Source of the DNA: Granulosicoccus sp963833195
Lineage (GTDB): Bacteria; Pseudomonadota; Gammaproteobacteria; Granulosicoccales; Granulosicoccaceae
DNA: 64,000 nucleotides
NCBI GenBank assembly: GCA_963833195.1
Contig: CAWHXF010000027.1
Location: forward strand, 4,402,001 to 4,466,000
Direction of reading: 5' to 3'
How positions within the stretch are numbered: the first letter of the stretch is position 1; each line of letters starts with the position of its first letter. The position numbers were made by a program, and so were the translations under genes. Under the pieces are notes generated by a model. That model was given only the letters and a program-made list of their open reading frames with translations, did not search any database and was not told the DNA's origin. This document shows positions 1 through 7,768 of the stretch, piece after piece.

Positions 1-216
1 CCCGCGCAGCTCGCGCTCGCGTGGTTGCTGGCCCAGGGCGATGACATCGTGCCCATTCCGGGTACCAAGCGCGTGCAATGGCTCGAGGACAACGCGGGCG
101 CGGCGGACGTGGACTTCGATGCGGCCGACGAGGCGCGCCTGCGCGAGGCGGTGGCGAGCGAGGCCATCGTCGGCGAGCGATACACGGTGGAAGGCATGAA
201 GGGGGTGAACGTCTGA
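1..216 (+). CDS. Aldo/keto reductase, C-terminal part (gene enters from the left edge)
   Basis: Frame 1 is open from the first base to TGA at 214-216, so only the last 71 residues are visible. The segment LALAWLLAQ followed by IVPIPGTKR is the C-terminal cofactor-binding signature of the aldo/keto reductase family, whose members reduce aldehydes and ketones with NADPH in the cytosol. The remaining helix, with ADEARLREAV, and the short tail fit the end of the TIM barrel. The substrate cannot be told, because the catalytic Asp-Tyr-Lys-His residues lie outside the window. The gene converges on the ammonium transporter, with hairpins between them. Confidence 0.85.
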   Translation, partial: PAQLALAWLLAQGDDIVPIPGTKRVQWLEDNAGAADVDFDAADEARLREAVASEAIVGERYTVEGMKGVNV

Positions 217-250
217 TCGGTTCGCGCCGTCGCTACGTGTCCACGAAAGT

Positions 251-269
251 GGGCGCCCGGCGGGCGCCC
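251..269. terminator. Stem-loop between convergent genes
   Basis: The self-complementary octamer GGGCGCCC occurs twice (251-258 and 262-269) around a 3-nt loop. It lies 34 bases after the aldo/keto reductase stop and before the end of the opposing amtB. No T run follows, so the terminator role rests on its position and stem strength. Confidence 0.5.
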
Positions 270-300
270 CGGATCGTGCCGTACCGAGCTTGCGGCGAGC

Positions 301-321
301 GGCCCGGAACCCGTCCGGGCC
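301..321 (-). terminator. Stem-loop downstream of amtB
   Basis: An 8-bp perfect inverted repeat (GGCCCGGA at 301-308, TCCGGGCC at 314-321) with a 5-nt loop lies 19 bases past the amtB stop codon. It is a likely terminator for the glnK-amtB transcript, without a T tract. Confidence 0.5.
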
Positions 322-340
322 GGCCCGCCGCGCTCGCGCG

Positions 341-1600
341 TCAGCTGCGCACCACGAACTCCGGATACGCCTCGAGTCCGCACTCGGCGATGTCCACGCC
401 CTCGTACTCTTCCTCCTCGGAGACGCGCACGCCCATGATCAGCTTCAGGATCAGCCACAGCACGAGGCTCGTGACGAAGGTCCAGACGAGGATGGCGCCG
501 AGCCCCGTGAGCTGCGCGATGTAGCTTGCGTCGGTGTTCGTGACCGGCACGACCATCAACCCGAACATGCCCACCACGCCGTGCACCGAGATGGCGCCCA
601 CCGGATCGTCGATCTTCATCTTGTCGAGCGTGATGATCGAGAACACCACGATGATGCCGCCGACCGCGCCGATGAGCGTGGCCGCGAGCGGTGTCGGTGC
701 CAGCGGCTCGGCCGTGATGGCGACGAGGCCCGCGAGGCAGCCGTTCAGCGCCATGGTGAGGTCCGCCTTGCTCCAGATGATGCGCACCGTGAGGAGCGCC
801 GCGACCACGCCGCCCGCGGCGGCCATCAGCGTGTTGACGAACACCGCGGCGACGGCGTTGGCGTCGGCGAAGTTCGACACGACGAGCTGCGAGCCGCCGT
901 TGAAGCCGAACCAGCCGAGCCAGAGGATGAACGTGCCGAGCGTGGCGAGCGGCAGGTTCGCGCCCGGCATCGGGTTGACCGAGCCGTTCGCGCCGTACTT
1001 GCCGCGCCGCGCGCCGAGCACGATCACGCCGGCGAGCGCCGCGGACGCGCCGCACAGGTGCACGATGCCCGAGCCCGCGAAGTCGTTGAAGCCCGCCGCG
1101 TCCAGCCAGCCGCCGCCCCACTTCCAGTAGCCCTGGACGGGGTAGATGACGGCCGTGAACACGACCGCGAACGCCAGGAAGCTGAAGAGCTTCATGCGCT
1201 CGGCCACGGCGCCCGACACGATGGACATGGCGGTGGCGACGAACACGACCTGGAAGAAGAAGTCGGCCAGACCCGAGTAGTACGAGGCGCCTTCCTCACC
1301 GGCGACGAGGCCCTGGAACGCCTCTTCGGTGACGGTCTCTCCGACCAGGAACGCGAGCCCGGGGACGTACGCGCTCAGGGCGTTGTCGCCGGGGTACATC
1401 AGGTTGTAGCCGACCAGCATGTACATGATGCAGGCGATGGCGAACAGCGCGATGTTCTTGGTGAGTATCTCGGCGGTGTTCTTGGCGCGCACGAGGCCCG
1501 CCTCGAGCATGGCGAAGCCCGCCGCCATCCACATGACGAGCGCGCCGCAGACGAGGAAGTAGAAGGTGTCCAGCGCGTAACTGAGGTTCGCGAATTCCAT
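341..1600 (-). CDS. amtB: Ammonium transporter, Amt family
   Basis: A 419-residue inner-membrane channel that conducts ammonia derived from external ammonium. About eleven hydrophobic segments span the whole length. Typical Amt stretches are present: GFAMLEAGLVRAKN near residue 30, DFAGSGIVHLCG near 175 and ISVHGVVGMFG near 340. The last two carry the twin pore histidines. There is no cleavable signal peptide, and the ATG at 1600 begins directly before the first membrane segment. It lies 48 bases downstream of glnK on the same strand, the usual glnK-amtB operon in which the PII protein plugs the channel when nitrogen is plentiful. Expression probably comes from the sigma-54 promoter ahead of glnK. 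Confidence 0.96.
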   Translation of the reverse strand: MEFANLSYALDTFYFLVCGALVMWMAAGFAMLEAGLVRAKNTAEILTKNIALFAIACIMYMLVGYNLMYPGDNALSAYVPGLAFLVGETVTEEAFQGLVAGEEGASYYSGLADFFFQVVFVATAMSIVSGAVAERMKLFSFLAFAVVFTAVIYPVQGYWKWGGGWLDAAGFNDFAGSGIVHLCGASAALAGVIVLGARRGKYGANGSVNPMPGANLPLATLGTFILWLGWFGFNGGSQLVVSNFADANAVAAVFVNTLMAAAGGVVAALLTVRIIWSKADLTMALNGCLAGLVAITAEPLAPTPLAATLIGAVGGIIVVFSIITLDKMKIDDPVGAISVHGVVGMFGLMVVPVTNTDASYIAQLTGLGAILVWTFVTSLVLWLILKLIMGVRVSEEEEYEGVDIAECGLEAYPEFVVRS

Positions 1601-1648
1601 GGATCCGTGTCGTTTGGGGGGAGGGGTATCGAAGGGGAGGGCGGCGCG

Positions 1649-1987
1649 TCAGAGCGCGCTCGGGCCGGTCTCGTTGGTGCGGATGCGCACCGCACGCTCC
1701 AGCTCGGTGACGAAGATCTTCCCGTCGCCGATCTTTCCGGAGCCCGCCGCCTGCGTGACCGCGTCGATCACCGCGTCGAGCTGACCGTCGTCGATGCCGA
1801 TCTCGATCTTCGTCTTCGGGATGAAGTCGACGACGTACTCGGCACCGCGGTACAGCTCGGTGTGCCCCTTCTGCCGCCCGAAGCCCTTGACTTCGGTGAC
1901 GGTCATGCCCTGGACCCCGATCTGGGAGAGCGCCTCGCGCACCTCCTCGAGCTTGAAGGGCTTGATGATGGCCGTGACGAGCTTCAT
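1649..1987 (-). CDS. glnK: PII nitrogen regulatory protein
   Basis: A 112-residue PII signal protein, full length for the family. It forms trimers that sense 2-oxoglutarate and ATP/ADP and control AmtB and the Ntr system. The start MKLVTAIIKPFKL is canonical. The T-loop carries the uridylylation tyrosine at residue 51 in the context GAEYVVDF. The B- and C-loop region GSGKIGDGKIFV follows near residue 83. ATG 1987 has a GGAG ribosome site about 9 bases upstream. The pairing with amtB makes GlnK the better name than GlnB. A sigma-54 promoter and an NtrC-like box lie upstream, so nitrogen limitation should induce it. Confidence 0.96.
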   Translation of the reverse strand: MKLVTAIIKPFKLEEVREALSQIGVQGMTVTEVKGFGRQKGHTELYRGAEYVVDFIPKTKIEIGIDDGQLDAVIDAVTQAAGSGKIGDGKIFVTELERAVRIRTNETGPSAL

Positions 1988-2026
1988 GGGCGTTTCTCCG
2001 GTGAATGAACCAATCCGGGACGCAAC

Positions 2027-2042
2027 GGCATCATGTGTGCCA
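2027..2042 (-). promoter_or_regulatory. Sigma-54 promoter for glnK-amtB
   Basis: Read on the minus strand, TGGCAC (2042-2037), five bases, then ATGCC (2031-2027) gives the invariant GG-N10-GC spacing of a -24/-12 RpoN promoter, with a perfect -24 element. The predicted start is near 2015, about 28 bases before the glnK ATG. Confidence 0.75.
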
Positions 2043-2104
2043 CGGGGAAATATCGTGCGAGTTCAATGGCCTGCACCCGAAGAGCGGAGTTCGAACCCGC
2101 AAAC

Positions 2105-2121
2105 TGCACCAATGCAGTGCG
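2105..2121. promoter_or_regulatory. NtrC-like activator site
   Basis: TGCACCAATGCAGTGCG matches the NtrC consensus TGCACCA-N3-TGGTGCA perfectly in the left half and at GTGC in the right half. A second half site, TTGGTGC, is at 2146-2152. The centre lies about 100 bases upstream of the predicted sigma-54 start, a usual enhancer distance. The assignment is inferred from consensus matching. Confidence 0.6.
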
Positions 2122-2254
2122 TGCGCTGCGCGGTCGCGCTCTCTTTTGGTGCGTTGCCCGGTGCGGCTTCGTACGCCGCGACCCCACGTCGGGCAGGCTC
2201 GGCTAACCTGCCCGCATCGCCGCTCGCGGCAACTCCTGCCGAAGAACCTCGCCC

Positions 2255-2554
2255 ATGATCGACGCCCGCCTGTTCGACGACCTCGCCACCCGGCTCGACG
2301 CCCTGTTGCCGCCCGGCGCACGCGAGGTGCGTCGCGACTTCGAGAAGAACGCGAAGGCCACCCTGCAGAACGCCCTCGGCGGGCTCGATCTCGTCACGCG
2401 CGAGGAGTTCGACGTGCAGGCCGGCGTGCTGGCCCGCACGCGCGCGAAGCTCGAGGCGCTGGAGGCGCGCGTGGCGGCGCTCGAGCCCGGCAGCTCGGAC
2501 ACCGACGCGCCTGCGGGCGAGCCCGGCTCCGAGACGCCTGCCGGGACGATCTGA
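2255..2554 (+). CDS. ubiK: UbiK family accessory factor (BMFP domain)
   Basis: A 99-residue helical protein of the YqiC/UbiK family, which helps assemble the aerobic ubiquinone-biosynthesis complex, binds lipid and forms coiled-coil trimers. The visible signature is a conserved N-terminal helix (IDARLFDDLATRLDALLP), a central segment FEKNAKATLQNALGGLDLVTREEFD, and a C-terminal heptad-like ARTRAKLEALEARVAALE. A disordered acidic tail ends the protein. The position between glnK (divergent) and comM is the standard gammaproteobacterial neighbourhood and supports the assignment. Confidence 0.9.
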   Translation: MIDARLFDDLATRLDALLPPGAREVRRDFEKNAKATLQNALGGLDLVTREEFDVQAGVLARTRAKLEALEARVAALEPGSSDTDAPAGEPGSETPAGTI

Positions 2555-2702
2555 CGCGACGCTTCGAAGGGGCGGCTCCGCGAGGCGCTCCGACAGGGCG
2601 ACCCGAAGGCGCACTCCGCCACCCCGCTCGGCTTGCGAGCGCGGCGCCCCGCGGCTAGAGTTCGCGCAGCGGACAACCCGTCCCCGGAACAAGGAGGTTC
2701 CC

Positions 2703-4403
2703 ATGGCGCTCGCACTCGTGCGCTCGTGCGCGATACACGGCGCGCAGGCCCGGCCCGTTCACGTCGAGGTGCACCTCGGCGGCGGACTGCCCAGCATGTC
2801 GATCGTGGGGCTGCCCCACTCGGCGGTGCGCGAGGCGCGCGACCGCATGCGCGCCGCGCTCACCCACCTCGGCTTCGGTTTTCCGCAGGTCCGGGTCATC
2901 GTGAACCTCGCGCCCGTCGACGAGCCGAAGCGCGGCGGGCGCTTCGATCTGCCCATCGCGCTCGGGCTGCTGGTGGCCATGGGCAAGCTGCCCGTGCGCG
3001 CCCTGCGCGGCGTCGTGACCGTCGGCGAGCTGGGCCTCGGCGGCGAGCTGCGGGCGGTGCGGGGCGCGTTGCCCGCCGCGCTGCACGCCGCCGGTGCCGG
3101 CGAGCTGCTCGTGCTCCCGCGCGCGAACCTGACCGAAGCGGCGCTCGCGCCCGGCGCGCGGCTGCTCGTCGGCGACACGCTGCAGGAGATCTGCGACGGG
3201 TTGCGCGCCCGCCACCGCGGCGGATCGCGCGCCACGGGCACGCCGTGCGCGCCCGCGGCGCCGCGGGCGGATCCCGTTTGCCGCGCCGTAGGACCGCTCG
3301 GCCCCGAGTCGTTCGAACCGGAACCGGGCGCGCCCGACATGGCCGACGTGCGCGGTCAGGCGGACGCGCGCCGGGCCGTCGAGATCGCGGCCGCCGGCGG
3401 GCACTCGCTCCTGCTCTGCGGGCCACCCGGCGTGGGCAAGTCCATGCTCGCCAGACGTCTGGCGGGCATACGGCCCGCGCTCGGCGAGGCCGAGGCGCTG
3501 GAGGTGGCCGCGCTCGCATCCGTCTCGCGGGCGGGCTTCGATGCCGGGCGCTGGCGCCGTCGACCGTTCAGGGCCCCGCACCACACGGCATCGGCGGTGG
3601 CGCTGGTCGGCGGGGGCGTGCCACCGCGCCCCGGCGAGATTTCGCTCGCCCATCGTGGCCTGCTCTTTCTCGACGAGCTGCCCGAGTTCTCGCGCCGTAC
3701 GCTCGAGACGCTGCGCGCGCCGCTCGAGTCCGGCACCGTCACCGTGTCGCGCGGCGCCGAACAGGCGGACTTTCCGGCCGCTTTCCAGCTCGTGGCGGCG
3801 ATGAACCCCTGCCCGTGCGGCTACTTCGACGGCGACGCGCAACGCTCGGCGAAGCGCGCTCGGACCGACGCCACCAACGCCATCAACTCTCCCAACGCCG
3901 CCAACGCCGCCAACGCCGCGCCCTCGCGACCCGACGCGCCGACCTGCCGCTGCCTGCCCGACGTCATCGCACGCTACCGCGGGCGGTTGTCGGGACCCTT
4001 CCTCGAGCGCATCGACATCGGTCTGACGCTCGAACGCGAGCGATGGGATGCCGACGCTCCGCCGACCATCGACGCTCCCGCGCCGTCGCCGGAGTCCAGC
4101 GCCACGGTTGGAGCACGCGTCAGGGCCGCGGCGGAGCTTGCCCGGGACCGTCAGGGCGTCGAGAATGCCCGCCTGGACGCGGCCGGGCTCGGGCGCCACG
4201 CGACGCTCTCCATCGCGGCCGGCCGGGAACTGCAGGAGGCGTGCGCCCGGCTGGGCCTGTCGATGCGGGCGCGGGCGCGAACGCTGCGGGTGGCGCGCAC
4301 GATCGCCGATCTCGACCACGGCAGCGACATCGAGGACATTCACGTGCTAGAGGCGTCGCGGCTGCGTCCCTCGCTGGAGACGCCGTCGGCCGGGACGGGC
4401 TGA
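2703..4403 (+). CDS. comM: YifB/ComM family Mg-chelatase-like AAA+ ATPase
   Basis: A 566-residue protein of the ComM family, hexameric helicases that drive branch migration during integration of transforming DNA. The N-terminal ribosomal-S5-like domain covers about residues 1-165. Walker A GPPGVGKS starts near residue 240, Walker B LLFLDELPEF near 320, the AMNPCPCGY block near 366, and the Mg-chelatase C-terminal helices end the protein. ATG 2703 has an ideal AAGGAGG site at 2691-2697. An Asn/Ala-rich insert (residues about 390-415, NAANAANAA) breaks the zinc-binding-like loop between two Cys clusters; it looks like a short codon-repeat expansion and should not disturb the ATPase. Confidence 0.93.
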   Translation: MALALVRSCAIHGAQARPVHVEVHLGGGLPSMSIVGLPHSAVREARDRMRAALTHLGFGFPQVRVIVNLAPVDEPKRGGRFDLPIALGLLVAMGKLPVRALRGVVTVGELGLGGELRAVRGALPAALHAAGAGELLVLPRANLTEAALAPGARLLVGDTLQEICDGLRARHRGGSRATGTPCAPAAPRADPVCRAVGPLGPESFEPEPGAPDMADVRGQADARRAVEIAAAGGHSLLLCGPPGVGKSMLARRLAGIRPALGEAEALEVAALASVSRAGFDAGRWRRRPFRAPHHTASAVALVGGGVPPRPGEISLAHRGLLFLDELPEFSRRTLETLRAPLESGTVTVSRGAEQADFPAAFQLVAAMNPCPCGYFDGDAQRSAKRARTDATNAINSPNAANAANAAPSRPDAPTCRCLPDVIARYRGRLSGPFLERIDIGLTLERERWDADAPPTIDAPAPSPESSATVGARVRAAAELARDRQGVENARLDAAGLGRHATLSIAAGRELQEACARLGLSMRARARTLRVARTIADLDHGSDIEDIHVLEASRLRPSLETPSAGTG

Positions 4404-4531
4404 CGCGCACCGGCGACGCGCGCGGATGCGGCGCGGCACGGCGCACGCACCCCGGTTTGGTCGCGGGCCCGCGGGCGGACGGAAGCCAGGGGCTATCATC
4501 CGCCCCCTGCCGGACCCGGCGCGCCCGTCGC

Positions 4532-6373
4532 GTGCCCGCCCCCTTCTCCCAGTCGGCGCTTCTTCGAGCCTTGCGAGTAGCCACCTACACCCAGCCGTCC
4601 GCCCTCAGTCGCGGCTCGCTCGTCGCGATGGCGATGCTGGTGGCCACGGTGCTCATGGGCTCGGGAGCCCTGCCGCGCGTGCTGCCCTACTTCGTGCCGG
4701 CGACGACGGGGCTGATCACGCCGCTGTGGCTGCTGCTCTACCTCGCCGCGGGGCTGGGGCTGATGCTGGGCCAGGGCATCGGCTGGGCCACGTGGATGGC
4801 CCGCTACCGCATCCTGCTGGTCGTGCTGCTGTTCGGTACCACGGCCTCGATCGCCTGGTCGCTGGTGCCGTACCTGTCGCTGGAGCGCGTGGTGCATCTC
4901 GTGGGCTCCAGTGTGCTCGCGATCTACATCGGGTTCACCGTGCCGCTGCTGTCGGTGCTGCGCACGCTCGGCGTCGTGCTGGGGGCATTGCTGCTCGCGA
5001 GCGCCGCGGTGGCGATCGGGCTGCCGGCTCTCGGCATCGAACAATACGAAGGCTCCCAGGTGTGGCGGGGCCTGTTCATCTCGAAGAACGCGCTGGGTTT
5101 CTGGTCGGCCGTGGCGGTGCTGCTCTACATCACCGTGGGCGACTCGGTGCGCTCGTTCGGCACGCGCATGCTGTGCTACCTGATGGCGGGCGTATCCCTC
5201 GTGACGCTCGTGTTCAGCCAATCGGCCACCTCGCTCGTGTGCCTCGTGATCGGCGGAGCGGCGGCGTTGTTCATGTTCGTGGCCGCACGCTTCCGGCTCG
5301 GCTTCGTGCGCATGGGGGCGGTGGCCATCATCATCGGCGGCCTGGCCGCGTTCGCGGTCGGCAACATCGACACCGCGGAGCTGGTCGGGCGCTCCGGGGA
5401 TCTGACCGGGCGCGGTGAGGTGTGGCGCCAGACCTGGAACCTCGTCATGCAGAAGCCCGCGACGGGCTACGGCTACGGCGTGCTGTGGTTCCCCGCAGGC
5501 GGTACCGACTGGATCCAGGAGTCGCTCATGGACTTCACCTGGACGGTCCACCACGCGCACAACGGCTTCCTGCAGGTGGCCTCGGAGGTCGGGTTGCCGC
5601 TCGCCGTCATCGCGGTCCTGTGGACGGTGCAGCAGCTCATCGAGATCCTGTACTGCCAGTACCAGCGCCAGCAGGCGGGCGTGCTGTTCGTGCTCGGCTT
5701 CACCGTGGCGTATCTCGTGAGCAACTACTCCGAGGCACGCTTCCTGGTGAACCGGGAGCTGTACTGGATCCTCTTCATCGCGCTGCCCATCAGCATGCTG
5801 CGCCAGATCAATCTCGTGGCCGCGCCGGCCATGCCGCCGCGGCCCGACGCCTTCGGGGGCGCGCCGAGCGTGCCCGGCGCGCCGGCGCACGGCGGGCGGC
5901 CCCTGAGGCTGCCCGCCACGGTGCCCGGAGGCGCCTGGGCGGTGGGCGGAGCGGCGGCCGCGGGGTCGGGGCCGATGGATGGACCGTTCGTGCACACGAC
6001 TCGTACCGCGCGCCGTGCTCGTTCGTCGGGCGACACGTCCGAGCTCGACTTTCTCGACGACGACGAGCTGGACGAGACCGTGGGCACGCTCGGGCTCACC
6101 GATGCGGACATCGATCTGGGATCGCTCGTGGACGAACCGCCGGCGCGCCGCGACGCGCGTGCCGAACGCGCCGCGACCGCGCCCGAGCCCTACGGCCCGC
6201 TCGACGGGTTGCCGGACGGTCCGCTGAAGGGCCCGATGCACCTGCGCGCCGCGCGCGGGTCGGTGGACGTGGCCGAGCGCGACGACGCCGAGCGCGCGCT
6301 CGATGCCCGCTTCACGGACAGCCTGGACGAGCTCTTCGACGACACGGTCGCCCCGCGTCGCCACGTGCGCTGA
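4532..6373 (+). CDS. O-antigen ligase family membrane protein with long cytoplasmic tail
   Basis: A polytopic protein of about 613 residues. Residues 30-430 form some ten to twelve hydrophobic helices plus the Wzy_C signature: GRGEVWRQTWNLV and TGYGYGVLWFP, then the periplasmic histidine motif HHAHNGFLQVASEVGLPLAV. These proteins join O-antigen to lipid A-core or polymerise polysaccharide in the inner membrane. The last 180 residues or so are Pro/Ala/Asp-rich and hydrophilic, with an acidic patch DFLDDDELDE, which is unusual for WaaL and looks disordered. The start is uncertain: GTG 4532 follows a TATCAT element; TTG 4571 and ATG 4628 are alternatives. No other LPS genes are adjacent. Confidence 0.82.
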   Translation: MPAPFSQSALLRALRVATYTQPSALSRGSLVAMAMLVATVLMGSGALPRVLPYFVPATTGLITPLWLLLYLAAGLGLMLGQGIGWATWMARYRILLVVLLFGTTASIAWSLVPYLSLERVVHLVGSSVLAIYIGFTVPLLSVLRTLGVVLGALLLASAAVAIGLPALGIEQYEGSQVWRGLFISKNALGFWSAVAVLLYITVGDSVRSFGTRMLCYLMAGVSLVTLVFSQSATSLVCLVIGGAAALFMFVAARFRLGFVRMGAVAIIIGGLAAFAVGNIDTAELVGRSGDLTGRGEVWRQTWNLVMQKPATGYGYGVLWFPAGGTDWIQESLMDFTWTVHHAHNGFLQVASEVGLPLAVIAVLWTVQQLIEILYCQYQRQQAGVLFVLGFTVAYLVSNYSEARFLVNRELYWILFIALPISMLRQINLVAAPAMPPRPDAFGGAPSVPGAPAHGGRPLRLPATVPGGAWAVGGAAAAGSGPMDGPFVHTTRTARRARSSGDTSELDFLDDDELDETVGTLGLTDADIDLGSLVDEPPARRDARAERAATAPEPYGPLDGLPDGPLKGPMHLRAARGSVDVAERDDAERALDARFTDSLDELFDDTVAPRRHVR

Positions 6374-6418
6374 AGTCGCCTTTTCGTCCGGCCGGCTTAC
6401 TCCTACCGAACCCGCCGA

Positions 6419-7768
6419 ATGAAGGACAACGTCTACTTCGACAACGCGGCCACGAGCTGGCCGAAGCCCGAGCCGGTGCATGCGTTCATGGACCGCTTCG
6501 CGCGCGCCCGCGGCGTCAACCCCGGGCGGGGCGGTCACGCGATGGCGGCGGATGCGGACCGCATGGTCATGCAGACGCGCCGGCTCCTGGCCGCCTGCTT
6601 CGGCTTCGGCGGGCCGGTCGGTCGCGTCGTGTTCGCGCACAACGGCACCGACGCGCTGAACACCGCCATTCGCGGCCTGGCGCGCCCGTACGATCACCTC
6701 GTCACCACGCGCCTGGAGCACAACGCCGTAGCGCGCACGCTCGCGCACCTGGAGCGCGACGTGGGGGTGGAGGTCACGCGCGTGCCCGCCGATGCCGCGG
6801 GCTACGTGTCGAGCGAAGCGATCGAGCGGGCGCTGCGGGCGGACACGCGCGCCATCGTGCTGAACCACGCCTCCAACGTCATCGGCACGGTACAGCCGCT
6901 CGAGCGGATCGCGCGGCTCGCGCGCGAGCGCGGCGTGCCGCTCGTCGTCGACGCCGCGCAGACCGCCGGCGTGCTGCCCATCGACATGGACGCGCTCGGC
7001 ATCGCGGTGCTCACCTTTCCGGGGCACAAGGGCCTGTTCGGCCCGACCGGCTCCGGCGGCCTGATCGTCGCGGACGGCGTGCAGCTCGCGCCCGTACGCA
7101 CGGGGGGCACGGGAGTGGACTCGGCCTCGACGTATCACCCCGAGGGCTACCCGTGGCGGCTGGAGGCCGGCACGCTCGGGCTGCCAGCCATCGCCGGGCT
7201 GCACGCGGCGCAGCGCTGGCTGCACGCGCTCGGCGAGCACGTGGAGCTGTCGGGCGATCGGCCCGCTGCGCCGGTCTTCGTGCCCGACGTGGCCTTCGGC
7301 GTGGCGGGCGTGGCAGCGGGCGCGATCGACCCGACGGGCGTGGGGCCGCTGGGCGAGGACGTGGACGACCTGCTGGAGGAGGTCGACGCCATCGATCTCG
7401 CCGAGCACGCGCGGCGCACGCGCACGGCCATGGTGCGCATTCACGCCGTGGAGCTTGCGCACGTGCGGCGCATCGAGTCGGAGCTCGCGCGCTACCCGGG
7501 CGTGCGCGTGCTCGGCGGTGCGGCGAACGGGCCGCGCGTCGCGACGCTGGGCTTCGTCGTGGACGGGCGGGACGCGGGCGAGATCGCCGAACGGCTGGAT
7601 GCCGATCACGGCGTGTGCTCGCGGGCGGGCTTGCAGTGTGCGCCGGCGGTGCACGAGGGGCTCGGAACGCTGCAGAGCGGCGGGACCGTGCGGTTGTCGC
7701 CCGGGTGGTACACGGACGAGGCGGACCTGCGGCAGTTGTTCGCGGGGTTGGGGGAGGTGTTGGGCTAG
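6419..7768 (+). CDS. Class V aminotransferase, cysteine desulfurase-like
   Basis: A PLP-dependent fold-type I enzyme of 449 residues. The start YFDNAATSWPKPE is typical of a SufS/IscS-like subfamily. The PLP lysine lies in FPGHKGLFGPTGSG near residue 204, and the desulfurase cysteine is present late in the chain in RAGLQCAP near residue 405, so sulfur transfer from cysteine is plausible. Relatives are about 380 residues long. The extra length is a charged insert at about residues 277-338 (with DDLLEEVDAIDLAEHARR) between the domains. The gene ends TAG at 7766-7768, overlapping the TAG of the opposing dnaE2 in one CTAG palindrome. No suf or isc genes are nearby, so the partner is unknown. Confidence 0.85.
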   Translation: MKDNVYFDNAATSWPKPEPVHAFMDRFARARGVNPGRGGHAMAADADRMVMQTRRLLAACFGFGGPVGRVVFAHNGTDALNTAIRGLARPYDHLVTTRLEHNAVARTLAHLERDVGVEVTRVPADAAGYVSSEAIERALRADTRAIVLNHASNVIGTVQPLERIARLARERGVPLVVDAAQTAGVLPIDMDALGIAVLTFPGHKGLFGPTGSGGLIVADGVQLAPVRTGGTGVDSASTYHPEGYPWRLEAGTLGLPAIAGLHAAQRWLHALGEHVELSGDRPAAPVFVPDVAFGVAGVAAGAIDPTGVGPLGEDVDDLLEEVDAIDLAEHARRTRTAMVRIHAVELAHVRRIESELARYPGVRVLGGAANGPRVATLGFVVDGRDAGEIAERLDADHGVCSRAGLQCAPAVHEGLGTLQSGGTVRLSPGWYTDEADLRQLFAGLGEVLG

